Positions 1-8,007 of a DNA stretch of 64,000 nucleotides are shown here, one piece after another. A program made the position numbers and the translations under genes. How positions within the stretch are numbered: position 1 is the stretch's first letter; each line of letters starts with the position of its first letter. The notes under the pieces were generated by a model that was given only the letters and a program-made list of their open reading frames with translations, was not told where the DNA came from and did not search any database. Origin of the DNA: Lachnoanaerobaculum sp. OBRC5-5 (lineage in GTDB: Bacteria > Bacillota > Clostridia > Lachnospirales > Lachnospiraceae). The stretch covers positions 1,612,391 to 1,676,390 of the forward strand of contig NZ_JH815185.1 of the NCBI RefSeq assembly GCF_000296385.1, given 5' to 3'.

Positions 1-170
1 TGTTCCATCCATCTTCCGGTATCGGAATTCCACTCCTTTATAAGAAGCGCAATCATCTTTCCCGTTAAAGGATGGCACAGTCTTGACATAGTTAAAGAGC
101 TATCCCATCTGTCGGACTCTTCAATATTATGTTTTTCTTTTATATAATCTAACAGCTCCTTTAATTCCAT
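1..170 (-). CDS. Hypothetical protein, N-terminal fragment (cut by window edge)
   Basis: Reads in from the window edge; only the first 56 codons are present. The start ATG at 170 is preceded by GAAGGATGG at proper spacing. The visible protein begins MELKELLDYIKEKH and contains an LTGKMIALLI segment. This loosely recalls the opening of MmcQ/YjbR-like proteins (helix, then a 'GKxxALL' strand), but the fragment is too short to assign. No function is claimed. Confidence 0.55.
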   Translation of the reverse strand, partial: MELKELLDYIKEKHNIEESDRWDSSLTMSRLCHPLTGKMIALLIKEWNSDTGRWME

Positions 171-258
171 TTGTCCATCCTTCTTTAATCACAAAAAGGT
201 CTGAATCCTCTTACAAGAAAACTTGTATCAGGTTTCAGACCTGTAGGCATCACTAATA

Positions 259-687
259 TTATGCAACAGCAAAACTTGACAAATCAAACAGACTGCCTAG
301 AGATGTTCCAAAATCTGTAGGCCTCATAGCTTCCGCTATCTTACTTAGTGTATTATCAAACAGTTCACGATCTTTAAAAATATGGAAAAGCTTTGCTGTA
401 TTTCTTGCATCATCTACACCAAGACACCGGTTTGAAAACATCTTTATTGCCTCGTCAAATTTAGGTGCATTTATAACCATATCGTAGGTAATTCCTGTCA
501 GGTCCCTCACTATTGATGTAATTCTTGTATTGTACTCAGGTTTTACATAGGTTCTGAATGATGATATCTCCTAAAAGTTTTCATCCAACATTATAGCACC
601 TATTTCAATAGTCTCCATAGTACATCCAAGATTTCTATACTCTTTTACAACTTTGTTCATTTCCAAATCAACTACGATATGCTTCAT
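259..687 (-). pseudogene. Decayed DnaQ-like 3'-5' exonuclease
   Basis: Starting at ATG 687, the frame begins MKHIVVDLEMN, the DxE exonuclease I motif, and continues METIEIGAIMLDENF, typical of exonuclease RNase T/DNA pol III epsilon proteins. Codon 39 is a TAG stop (571-573), after which the same frame continues EISSFRTYVKPEYNTRITSI and LTGIT, exactly as the family does. The later part jumps from the 'EAIKMF' region straight to the Exo III-like 'DDARNTAKLF', so roughly 70 central residues, including the Exo II region, are missing by comparison with the family. An in-frame stop plus an internal deletion makes this a pseudogene. The downstream open frame of 83 codons (GTG at 510) is unlikely to be a functional protein. 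Confidence 0.75.
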
Positions 688-811
688 AACAGCCTCCCAA
701 ATATTTTATACTTATATAATATATAAAATGCTGTACTATAAAAATGCCTTGTAAAGGTGAGCTTAATGTTTTAACCGATACTTATAATACTATATTTATA
801 ATGTTTGAACA

Positions 812-846
812 AGAAAATAAGGCATATGGTCTAACCATACGCCTCA
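812..846 (-). terminator. Intrinsic terminator after OmpA-like lipoprotein gene
   Basis: On the minus strand an imperfect stem (arms 835-845 and 819-829, loop of five) is followed by TTATTTTC, directly after the stop of the gene at 851. Confidence 0.6.
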
Positions 847-850
847 AACT

Positions 851-2086
851 TTACAGTACCGGAATAATAATTTCTACACGTCGATTCAACTGTTTTCCTT
901 CAGCTGTCTCATTTGTTGCCACCGGTCTGCTTTCTCCATATCCGTTTGTAGTAATATTGGCAGTAACACCTGCAGATTGTAAGTAGCTCTTTACAGAATT
1001 TGCACGATTCTCTGACAGTGTCTGGTTATGTGCATCATCCGCATCGGAGTCGGTATGTCCGTCTATTTCAAAATCGGTTATATTTGACTCTATTAAAATC
1101 TTTGCAAGATTATTTAGAGTTTCCTCCGCATCAGGTCTGATATTATATTTGTCAACATCAAACAATACTCCTGAATCCAGAGTTATCATTATACTGTTTG
1201 CCTCTATTGCAGGCACTGCAGGAACCGCACTGAGTAAAGGCAGTTTATATGAGAAAACCAACGGCTTTGCATCAACTTCCTTCTCTTTACCCTTAAATGT
1301 AATAACAGCTTTTCCCTTACCGTCATTCTCTATTCCGAGACCTGTTTTCTTGTTCTTATAGCTTCCCGATCCGTTACCGTTTACTTCAATATCCATATTT
1401 TGATCTCTGTATATTACATACTGAGTATCTACAGATATACTTAAATTGGTTTCCGACTTGGTATACAAACCTGTTCCGTCTGCATCTACCATCAAATGTA
1501 TACCATATCTGTCATCTGAATAATTTCCGGATCCGTCTGCTTCCACTTGCAATGTAATTCCTTTATTAGAATCCAAGTATTGTCCCGATCCGTCGGTTTC
1601 TCTTTGTATAGTAATTCCTTTTTCACTGTCAATGTATTGTCCGGACCCGTCTCCCTCGGTCTGAACCGTAGTATTTCCGTCCGCATACTGTCCTGAACCG
1701 TTTTCACCCACCTGCACCGATGTTGTACCTCTTATAATCCGGTCATTTTCAACTTTAACAGGTGTTACTGTAATACCTGGCACTGATGAAAGGCTTTTTG
1801 TAGCGTCCATTTTTATTTTTGCATCAGCATTCTCATCTATACCAAGTGGAGGCAATACTACAACCGGAACCTCAGGAATCTCTCCAAGTGCATACCCCGG
1901 GACTTTTAATTCATCCTCATTCACCTTACTCTCAGCTTTTGTAGTCTCTGCAGTAGTTTCTTCCTTTGATGATTCAACTACAGCACTGCTGCTTTCTTTG
2001 CTTTCTGTCTTATCGGCGCCTTTTCCACATCCGGCAGCTAAAACACTGACAGCTAAGACACTTGCCAAAATAATTGATTTTTTCAT
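851..2086 (-). CDS. OmpA-domain lipoprotein with glycine/tyrosine repeats
   Basis: A cell-surface lipoprotein of 411 aa. The signal peptide ends in LAAGC (Cys20), followed by a Ser/Glu/Lys-rich linker. Residues about 118-250 hold five to six imperfect repeats of 17-19 aa with the core DGSGQYxDS..GI. The C-terminal 107 residues (about 305-411) are an OmpA/MotB peptidoglycan-binding domain with FDVDKYNIRP, the IDGHTDS motif and NRRVEI. Family knowledge: such domains hold diaminopimelate-type peptidoglycan. In a monoderm host the likely role is tethering to the wall from the membrane lipid anchor. ATG 2086 was chosen because GGAGG lies seven bases upstream; an upstream in-frame TTG (2092) is less likely. 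It stands alone with its own terminator. Confidence 0.85.
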   Translation of the reverse strand: MKKSIILASVLAVSVLAAGCGKGADKTESKESSSAVVESSKEETTAETTKAESKVNEDELKVPGYALGEIPEVPVVVLPPLGIDENADAKIKMDATKSLSSVPGITVTPVKVENDRIIRGTTSVQVGENGSGQYADGNTTVQTEGDGSGQYIDSEKGITIQRETDGSGQYLDSNKGITLQVEADGSGNYSDDRYGIHLMVDADGTGLYTKSETNLSISVDTQYVIYRDQNMDIEVNGNGSGSYKNKKTGLGIENDGKGKAVITFKGKEKEVDAKPLVFSYKLPLLSAVPAVPAIEANSIMITLDSGVLFDVDKYNIRPDAEETLNNLAKILIESNITDFEIDGHTDSDADDAHNQTLSENRANSVKSYLQSAGVTANITTNGYGESRPVATNETAEGKQLNRRVEIIIPVL

Positions 2087-2326
2087 AGACAAACCTCCGT
2101 ATCAATTTGAATTTTAGTTTTAAACTTTAAAGATATTTAGATATTTATTATCACAGTTCAAACCGATTTTCTTAACACTGTAATTGTACAATGTTTCATT
2201 TGCAAAATGAACTTACAATTTTTATAGTACGTCTTAATAATTTGATAATAATTCAAGATTTTAAAAGTAAAAATGAGTTGAAAATCAACCCATCAAAGTA
2301 TTTATTCATATATTTATATAAATTTA

Positions 2327-2353
2327 ATTTCCGCCAAACAGCAATACATTTAC
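2327..2353 (-). pseudogene. Remnant of a second Rpn-type nuclease gene
   Basis: On the minus strand this 27-bp stretch encodes VNVLLFGGN and matches the 5' part of the intact Rpn gene (near 3630-3656, VNVLLFDGK) in about 24 of 26 bases. It follows leader copy 1 just as the intact gene follows copy 2, but the gene's start codon, first codons and everything after this stretch are missing. Confidence 0.55.
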
Positions 2354-2356
2354 TTT

Positions 2357-2630
2357 CAGAAGAATTAAATATAGCCGGGTATGATGCCCTTAATATTAAA
2401 TACCCGGCTATGTGTGGAAAATAGTCGGTGCACCGACATGTCATGATGTTTAGAACTTTGTAGAATTTTAGAAAATACAGATTAGAAAGCTAGCTTTCTA
2501 TAAGAAAAAAGATATCAAACCAAACATCATGTAAAAGGTTTGATGGTTTCATTATACTAATTATTACCCTATTGGCAATACCTGATACCACGTTCCGTTG
2601 TATTCCGATTAATTTTAGCGTATTCAATAA
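2357..2630 (-). repeat. Structured leader repeat, copy 1
   Basis: Direct repeat of 3790-4060, about 85% identical by eye. Minus-strand elements are shared with copy 2. There is a promoter TTGCCA (2573-2578), 16-bp spacer, TATAAT (2551-2556). It is followed by a stem ATCAAAC/GTTTGAT, a TAGAAAG/CTTTCTA hairpin, the palindrome GTCGGTGCACCGAC (2424-2437), and a 10-bp stem AGCCGGGTAT/ATACCCGGCT (2373-2409). CATGATGTTT and AAACATCATG could also pair at long range. Predicted RNA is about 170-190 nt. It precedes the Rpn remnant. Confidence 0.6.
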
Positions 2631-2741
2631 ATTTATTTCATAAAACTGTGCATATAGGCAATTTTCTTATGGTCATATTGCCATAAAAAACACAGTGAAT
2701 TTTTATAGCTCATCATACAAATTTAATATTTAAATACCATT

Positions 2742-2777
2742 ATAAAAATCGCGTACCAAGTCGGTATCGCGATTTTT
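2742..2777 (-). terminator. Intrinsic terminator of Rpn nuclease gene
   Basis: Minus strand: AAATCGCGATACC / GGTA-CGCGATTTTT hairpin with a short loop and U-tract, 13 bp after the stop at 2790. Confidence 0.75.
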
Positions 2778-2789
2778 TGATCAATATGT

Positions 2790-3719
2790 TTACTTTCCAT
2801 AATCCCCTAAAAGATTGTACTTTTTTAAAAGCTCATTGCGATATTTCTTATCCGTATTGGCTTTTATTATCTTGTCCAGATCACCTTCCTTAGCAAGTAT
2901 TATATTTAACCTGCTTATTAAATCGGCACCTTCTTCCCTACCTTTTTCTATTCCTTCTTCTCTGCCTCTTTCTATTCCTTTTTCTATCCCTTTTTCTATT
3001 CCTCTTGCCTCAACTATATCCAATACTTCGCACATATTCACAACCTCCTTCGCATTTGCTTCGTCTATGATCTCCTCAAACCTTTTATCTCCTGTCATTG
3101 CGGACATTAGCATCAGTAATTCCTCTATATGACCTATAAACTTCTTATCTGCAACATAATTCTTATTTACCCGCATTTGATACAAATAATCTGCAAGTAT
3201 CCAAAAGTCACTTTTAAAAGAATCTATTATTTCTCTGTCCAGATATGCTATCTCAAATAAATTAATCTTATAGTCATTTACATATGGCCTTAATTTCTCA
3301 TCAACATCTATTATTCCAAGCAGATTTTTGGGGTACAACCATTTCTGTTCAAACCCCAAATATAATACTAAAGAAATTACAGGATATTTTTTCTTATCAA
3401 TATTTTCAGTTCTTGACTGTTTACCATATTCCGTACCGTCATAACTTATAACTCTAAACGGCATTAATTTATTGGGTGTTGTCTGATTTTCTATTCCTAA
3501 AAGTGCTATATTTATCTGACTGTCTTTCCAATATTTCGCAACATCTCTGTCTTGAAACCTAACTCTTCCGTCTATTTTTAATGCACTATCCGTAACGGCA
3601 TCAAAAAGTGTTTCTTCCTCTACCACTTTCTTTCCGTCAAACAACAATACATTTACTATATCCGAAAAAACATCATTGTGTCTTTCAAGCATCTTTTGAG
3701 TTATATCTTTTTCTTGCAT
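2790..3719 (-). CDS. Rpn family PD-(D/E)XK nuclease/putative transposase
   Basis: A 309-aa protein of the Rpn/PDDEXK_2 type, a family linked to recombination-promoting DNA nucleases and often annotated as a transposase. The N-terminus has DVFSDIVNVLLFDG and a short DGR/DRD strand. 'ALLGIENQT' (around residue 73-81) supplies the E-x-Q part of the nuclease core. The C-terminus (about 235-265) is a helical tract of repeated GIEKG/GREEG units, as is typical of the family in Clostridia. The start ATG follows AAAGGAGC. It is monocistronic, with a terminator at 2742-2777 and an unusual conserved leader upstream (3790-4060). These genes spread within genomes, which agrees with the remnant second copy nearby. 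Confidence 0.8.
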   Translation of the reverse strand: MQEKDITQKMLERHNDVFSDIVNVLLFDGKKVVEEETLFDAVTDSALKIDGRVRFQDRDVAKYWKDSQINIALLGIENQTTPNKLMPFRVISYDGTEYGKQSRTENIDKKKYPVISLVLYLGFEQKWLYPKNLLGIIDVDEKLRPYVNDYKINLFEIAYLDREIIDSFKSDFWILADYLYQMRVNKNYVADKKFIGHIEELLMLMSAMTGDKRFEEIIDEANAKEVVNMCEVLDIVEARGIEKGIEKGIERGREEGIEKGREEGADLISRLNIILAKEGDLDKIIKANTDKKYRNELLKKYNLLGDYGK

Positions 3720-4184
3720 ATCTGCTCCTTTATTATATCAGAGAATTATTTTTGATTCCATTGTCTTTAGAAGTTTTCAGATTTGATTTCAGAAGTATCA
3801 AATATAGCCGGGTATTATGCCCTTAATATTAAATACCCGGCTATGTTTGGAAAATAGTCGGTGCACCGACATGTCATGATGTTTAGAACTTTTTAGAATT
3901 TTTAGAATACACAGATTAGAAAGTTTACTTTCTATAAGAAAAAAGATATCAAACCAAACATCATGTAAAAAGTTTGATACTTTCATTATACAAACTATCA
4001 CCATATTAGCAATACCAGATACCACGTTCCGTTGTATTTTAATTAATTTCAGCATATTAAACAATGCCTTGCATATTAAACTATGCATCACGCCAAATAT
4101 CATATGGTGATATTGCTATAAAAACGGCTTTAATTTTTTACACCTCCTAATTTAAATTTAATATTTTTCCAAGTCATTCTCTTT
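3720..4184. other. 465-bp intergenic region carrying leader repeat copy 2
   Basis: No convincing protein gene. An open frame at 3798-4103 overlaps the repeat, but base differences between the repeat copies do not follow codon positions. The content is the leader repeat (3790-4060) plus a weak -10-like GATATAAT about 10 bp before the Rpn ribosome site. Confidence 0.55.
3790..4060 (-). repeat. Structured leader repeat, copy 2, upstream of Rpn gene
   Basis: Second copy of the 2357-2630 repeat. Promoter elements on the minus strand are TTGCTA (4009-4014), 16-bp spacer, TATAAT (3987-3992). Downstream come stem GTATCAAAC/GTTTGATATC, hairpin TAGAAAG/CTTTCTA, palindrome GTCGGTGCACCGAC (3857-3870) and stem AGCCGGGTAT/ATACCCGGCT (3806-3842). 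The gene start lies about 260 nt downstream of the predicted transcript start. The last stem is followed by only a weak U-rich run (ATATTTGAT). It may be a leader/attenuator of the Rpn gene or a separate small RNA. Confidence 0.6.
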
Positions 4185-4511
4185 TCAATCCTCATCCAGA
4201 ATTGATAAAAATTCCAATAATTTCTTTAATTTGTAATTGTTTAACCTTTTAACTCTGGCTATTATATTCGCTTTTATTTCATTACTTGCATTTTTTCTAC
4301 TACCGGTGCTTATATAATGGTCTATCTTATCTTCAAGCAGTTCTTCTACCGGTATATCAAATTTATCGCTTATCTTTTGCAGTACACTCAAACTTACATT
4401 TGAATTTTTACCTTCATACTTACATACCGTTTGCTGCTTGACTCCGATAATATCACCAAATTCCTTTTGTGTCATTCCCCTGTGTAGCCTCAATTTACGT
4501 ATACTGTTCAT
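4185..4511 (-). CDS. XRE-family helix-turn-helix regulator
   Basis: A 108-aa DNA-binding protein with one N-terminal HTH_3 domain (residues about 3-57). RLHRGMTQKEFGDIIGVKQQTV is helix 1 to the recognition helix, and EELLED ends the fold. The C-terminal 45 residues are basic and helical (IIARVKRLNNYKLKKLLEFL) and may dimerise. AGGAGG at seven bases supports ATG 4511 rather than the in-frame ATG at 4532. It is monocistronic, with its own promoter at 4571-4599. The target is unknown; no obvious partner toxin or phage gene lies beside it. Confidence 0.8.
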   Translation of the reverse strand: MNSIRKLRLHRGMTQKEFGDIIGVKQQTVCKYEGKNSNVSLSVLQKISDKFDIPVEELLEDKIDHYISTGSRKNASNEIKANIIARVKRLNNYKLKKLLEFLSILDED

Positions 4512-4570
4512 AGTCACTCCTCCTGTCTTCATGTACGTCTCTTCGGTATTTCGTTGAACAACTTATATAA

Positions 4571-4599
4571 AGTATACTATAATGTATAAATTATCACAA
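4571..4599 (-). promoter_or_regulatory. Promoter of XRE gene
   Basis: TTGTGA (4594-4599), 17-bp spacer, TATACT (4571-4576), reading toward the gene that starts at 4511. Confidence 0.5.
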
Positions 4600-4698
4600 T
4601 ATTATAACAAGAATTAATAATAAAGTTTATATTAACATTTTAATTTTTTTGTAAGGTATATATATTTTGCTGTAATATTTTTAAATATTTTATTACAT

Positions 4699-4727
4699 AA
4701 AAAAGACCCAAGTTCTCACCCGGGTCT
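4699..4727 (-). terminator. Intrinsic terminator of FMN-binding protein operon
   Basis: Minus strand AGACCC - 12-nt loop - GGGTCT followed by a run of six T, 13 bp after the stop at 4740. Confidence 0.75.
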
Positions 4728-4739
4728 ATTATAAATAGA

Positions 4740-5807
4740 TTATTCCATTGCACTTTCAAGCGCTTTTCCTACAGCTTTAATTATTCCTTTAGAACTGTGT
4801 GTAGCACCACTTACAGTATCCACATCCAATGATTGTTTTTCTATGATTTCAGGAATCACATCCCTTGCATCTATTAAATACTCCTCATCATCCCCTGTAT
4901 CAACTATATTTATTTCAGTGATTTCTCCATTAGCAATAGTTACAGATACCGTCATCTTTCCACTGTGACCTGTAGCACTTCCTTCATAAGTTCCGTCTTT
5001 GTATGAGGCATCTGATGAAACTGTGTTTTGAGTATTTTGCTCTTCCACAGCTTCTTCTCCATTCTTTCTTGCCGCTCTAAATCCGAATACAGCAAGGACT
5101 GCGTAAATAATACAAATAAACACAACAAAGACTATACAAACAACTCTTTGTTTCTTATACTTTATAGCTCTCAAAACAAGGTAAACTACATATACAACAG
5201 CATAAACCGTTAAATCAAACAGTGTATCCAAATGACCATAAAATATGGATATACTGAATATCATTGCTATATGCAAAAACAGTAATCCATAGAATACATA
5301 GGACAGTTTTTGTAACGATTTCCACTTTTTAGGATTCATTCTTTTTCTGATAACCATAAATGAAGTTATTGTCAAAGGTATCAAAAGAATAATCATTATA
5401 AGTGAAAATACTGCCGCAAATATTCTCTGTGCATCCAATTCAGATATATTTGTAAAGAGTTTTACAAAATAATACTGCCCATATGATATATTGTGAATCA
5501 AGGTAAATAAAGCCGCAATAATTGCCATTTCACCTCTTGTACGTAGCAGTAATCCTCTCATTTTTGCAGCCGGACATACAGATGCCACCATGACAAGTAT
5601 AAAGAGAGCACCTGCTAAGGTGCCTCTCGCCAATATATCATTTGCAATATAATCAACTACAAACGGCAAGCCTTTTTCAGGTGCAATTATAGTTAATATA
5701 CTTATTAAAATCGTTGCAATATAAAAATATGTTGCATGTTTTTTTATAGGCTTTTCTAAAATTGCAAAAAAAGCCAATACTACAATAAGACATGCGACAA
5801 ATTTCAT
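4740..5807 (-). CDS. Membrane protein with ferric-reductase-like core and FMN-binding domain
   Basis: A 355-aa protein. About seven hydrophobic segments in residues 1-250 resemble the ferric reductase/YedZ-like transmembrane fold, with His residues (HNISYG, LHIAMIF) that could bind haem. Residues about 269-355 are an FMN-binding (FMN_bind) domain: GEITEINIVD, then VDTVSGATHSS. The Thr in SGAT (about 336) is the residue that ApbE-type transferases flavinylate in this family. Predicted role: moving electrons across or along the membrane to an outside acceptor. The ATG overlaps the stop of the preceding lipoprotein gene (TAATG), so the two are translationally coupled. No apbE is in the window. 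Confidence 0.75.
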   Translation of the reverse strand: MKFVACLIVVLAFFAILEKPIKKHATYFYIATILISILTIIAPEKGLPFVVDYIANDILARGTLAGALFILVMVASVCPAAKMRGLLLRTRGEMAIIAALFTLIHNISYGQYYFVKLFTNISELDAQRIFAAVFSLIMIILLIPLTITSFMVIRKRMNPKKWKSLQKLSYVFYGLLFLHIAMIFSISIFYGHLDTLFDLTVYAVVYVVYLVLRAIKYKKQRVVCIVFVVFICIIYAVLAVFGFRAARKNGEEAVEEQNTQNTVSSDASYKDGTYEGSATGHSGKMTVSVTIANGEITEINIVDTGDDEEYLIDARDVIPEIIEKQSLDVDTVSGATHSSKGIIKAVGKALESAME

Positions 5808-7309
5808 TATTTTGTTACCTCAATTGTTAAATCAGGATATCCGTCAGCCTTAAGAACAACTGTATATGTTCCTGCTTCTGCAAATACAGGCTCATCCTTA
5901 CCGTCCGAACTGTATTTTGCATCCAGATTTATACTTCCATCTTCATTAAATGCAACTTTTCCAAACTTTCTACCCTTGCCACCCTTGTACTCTGTATCAT
6001 TCACCTTTGCATAAGTAATAGCACTTATATAATCCTTTACAGTAAGTCCTGCCTCATTTTCATCAAGTTTAAGAGTATTATTCTCAAAGTGGAACTGTTC
6101 CGCATTCAAATTTGAATTTATAACAGCTGTGAAATTCAAATCAGCATATTTATCATTTGTAAATATAAACTGATACTTGCCGGGTACAAGGTCCTTTGGA
6201 AGATTCAAAGTACCGTTATCTTCCTTTACATTTGCTATATCAACATCTTTCTTCTTAGAAACTATTCTTCCGATGCTGTACTTGCTGTCATCTGAGGTTA
6301 TTTCAAACTTAATCTGTGAGCCGTCCTTAGTATAATTAGCGCTCTCATCACCCTTAATGCTGTAGTTCTCAGGTGCCAAAAGCTTGCAGAACAAATCTGT
6401 ATCTATCTCTATATCATCGGCATCCTTAAGTAAGTATGTAATCTTAGAAATAGTCTGACCCGGCAAGTCCTGATAACGAATATATGATACTGCATTTCCA
6501 TGATTCTCCGTAAACGGTGCCGCTGCAAATGCAAGTTCTGCAGGTGAACGCCAAATATTTTCCAGATGCTCCATACCATACTTCTTGCCTTCTTTTGTTT
6601 CAAAAACAACACCCTGAACATCACCAATCTCAAGTTCAAGATCCTTTACTTCTATTTGATAGTTTCCATAATTTGAAGTAGTTGTAATTGTTGACTCCAA
6701 ATCATTTTTAACAGTATTTCCAACTGTCTTTGAGAATGTACCATCTGAATTTAATACTTTATACTCTGATGGAGTTTCATCTGTAGTATCTGTAATCTCA
6801 GCTACAAATGTAAGAAGAGGATTAGTTGACTCCTTCTTTTCCTCTATAGCCTTTTTTGCATCCTCATACAGTGACTTTGAAATTGCAACATTTACATCTT
6901 TCACTCCTGAAATTGTTGATCCGTCACCAACAACTTCCGATACTGCTGTTGCAAACATTTCCGCCTTCTTATTTGTTACAGAGCTTACAGCATCATAATT
7001 TCCATCACTTCTGATATCTGCTGCCGCATCCGGAGCATCAAGCTTTGCAGTAAGCTTCTCAGGATTGGCCTCAGGCTCTACATTATTTATCTCTCCATAG
7101 TAGTAGTCAGCATATGGAATGCTTATCTTTGCATAAACATAATTTTCATTACCGATGTCAGCCTTACTCTCCTTGCTTACCTCAGACTGACTTTCGCTCT
7201 GTACTGAGCTGCTCTCAGCTGTAGTGGTTGTATCAGCTGCTTTTCCACAACCTGTTATCATCAATGCAAATGCTGCCGGTGCCAATATAGATAGATATCT
7301 TTTCTTCAT
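5807..7309 (-). CDS. Surface lipoprotein, possibly Tp47-like
   Basis: A 500-aa lipoprotein: signal peptide with lipobox ITGC (Cys21), Ser/Thr/Glu linker, then a large extracellular part. The segment VYAKISIPYADYYYGEIN (about 57-74), followed by alternating beta-rich domains ending in an Ig-like module (AGTYTVVLKADGYPDL), resembles treponemal penicillin-binding lipoprotein Tp47 and its clostridial relatives. This is recalled from family features, not searched. It is co-transcribed with the FMN-binding membrane protein (1-bp overlap), so a role in extracytosolic redox or metal/haem handling is an inference. An alternative is a plain surface adhesin or binding lipoprotein. Confidence 0.6.
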   Translation of the reverse strand: MKKRYLSILAPAAFALMITGCGKAADTTTTAESSSVQSESQSEVSKESKADIGNENYVYAKISIPYADYYYGEINNVEPEANPEKLTAKLDAPDAAADIRSDGNYDAVSSVTNKKAEMFATAVSEVVGDGSTISGVKDVNVAISKSLYEDAKKAIEEKKESTNPLLTFVAEITDTTDETPSEYKVLNSDGTFSKTVGNTVKNDLESTITTTSNYGNYQIEVKDLELEIGDVQGVVFETKEGKKYGMEHLENIWRSPAELAFAAAPFTENHGNAVSYIRYQDLPGQTISKITYLLKDADDIEIDTDLFCKLLAPENYSIKGDESANYTKDGSQIKFEITSDDSKYSIGRIVSKKKDVDIANVKEDNGTLNLPKDLVPGKYQFIFTNDKYADLNFTAVINSNLNAEQFHFENNTLKLDENEAGLTVKDYISAITYAKVNDTEYKGGKGRKFGKVAFNEDGSINLDAKYSSDGKDEPVFAEAGTYTVVLKADGYPDLTIEVTK

Positions 7310-7424
7310 AAATCCTCCATGAATATAAAATAAATTTGATTACCTATTACCCTAATTCGTTAGTATCTCCTAACTCAATTACAGAGTATTACATAAAATA
7401 ATTATATTGTCAATTGCTTTTACG

Positions 7425-7463
7425 AAAAAACTGACTCGAAATAAATCCCCGAATCAGTTTTTG
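7425..7463 (-). terminator. Intrinsic terminator of Nudix gene
   Basis: Minus strand AAAACTGATTCG / CGAGTCAGTTTTTT with a loop of about 11 nt, immediately after the stop at 7471. Confidence 0.75.
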
Positions 7464-7470
7464 TTATACT

Positions 7471-7935
7471 CTATCCTAATAGTTCCCCTTTATATTTACC
7501 ATTCTTAATTTTAAAGAAGAACTCACTGTATCTGTCAGAATCAAATATATCCAATAACTCCTTCATATTCCAGATAAGGTTTACACTGTCCAAGTCTGAC
7601 CGGTCAACCCAAAATACTCTTCCTTCTTCCGATGCCTTTAATTCACCGCTAAATTTATCAGTCTTATATAAGAGTACCAGATATCTTGTTCCGTCTTCCT
7701 GTATCCAATCTTTAAAACCGCAGGCTATAGGATTTTCAATGGTAAGCCCTGTCTCCTCTTTCATCTCCCTGATAACAGACTCAAGCAGTGACTCATCTTC
7801 TTCCACATGACCTCCCGGGAATACCAAACCATCCGTTCCTGCTTTTTCCTGAACCAAAACCTTGCTTCCGTCACAGATTAAGCACATATTTGTTAACTCT
7901 ATTTCTGTTTTTCTACTCAATTTTTCAATTCCCAT
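7471..7935 (-). CDS. Nudix hydrolase (MutT/8-oxo-dGTPase type)
   Basis: A 154-aa cytoplasmic pyrophosphohydrolase. The full Nudix box lies at about 42-64: G-x5-E-x7-REMKEETG, with the metal-binding glutamates intact. The preceding VFPGGH and the length agree with MutT-like 8-oxo-dGTP diphosphatases of Firmicutes. The substrate cannot be read from sequence, and ADP-ribose or another NDP-X is possible. The start follows GAGAGG; it is monocistronic, with promoter 7956-7984 and terminator 7425-7463. Confidence 0.85.
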   Translation of the reverse strand: MGIEKLSRKTEIELTNMCLICDGSKVLVQEKAGTDGLVFPGGHVEEDESLLESVIREMKEETGLTIENPIACGFKDWIQEDGTRYLVLLYKTDKFSGELKASEEGRVFWVDRSDLDSVNLIWNMKELLDIFDSDRYSEFFFKIKNGKYKGELLG

Positions 7936-7955
7936 ATATACCTCTCTTTTAAGCT

Positions 7956-7984
7956 ATTCTAATATCTTGCATATACACAGTCAA
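7956..7984 (-). promoter_or_regulatory. Promoter of Nudix gene
   Basis: TTGACT (7979-7984), 17-bp spacer, TAGAAT (7956-7961), about 20 bp before the start codon. Confidence 0.55.
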
Positions 7985-8007
7985 TTAAAATCGGTATATA
8001 CCCGGGT

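Larger units (their letters stand above)
2087..2789. other. 703-bp intergenic region with leader repeat and gene remnant
   Basis: No intact gene. It holds a short remnant of an Rpn nuclease gene (2327-2353), copy 1 of the structured leader repeat (2357-2630), and the terminator of the Rpn gene (2742-2777). Nothing further is seen in 2087-2326 beyond AT-rich sequence that probably carries the promoter of the OmpA-like gene. Confidence 0.6.

Noticed and set aside
851-2086. OmpA domain taken as a sign of a Gram-negative host
   Set aside because: The protein is a lipoprotein without a beta-barrel, and every other gene is Firmicute-like. OmpA-type peptidoglycan-binding domains also occur in monoderms.
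2790-3719. Rpn-type gene as part of an active insertion sequence
   Set aside because: No terminal inverted repeats or target-site duplications were seen. The flanking direct repeat is a leader sequence with promoter features.
3798-4103. 101-codon open frame within leader copy 2 (begins MIFGVMHSL)
   Set aside because: The other repeat copy has a stop in the same frame, and differences between the copies are not biased to third positions. Conserved promoter boxes and stems explain the conservation better than a protein.
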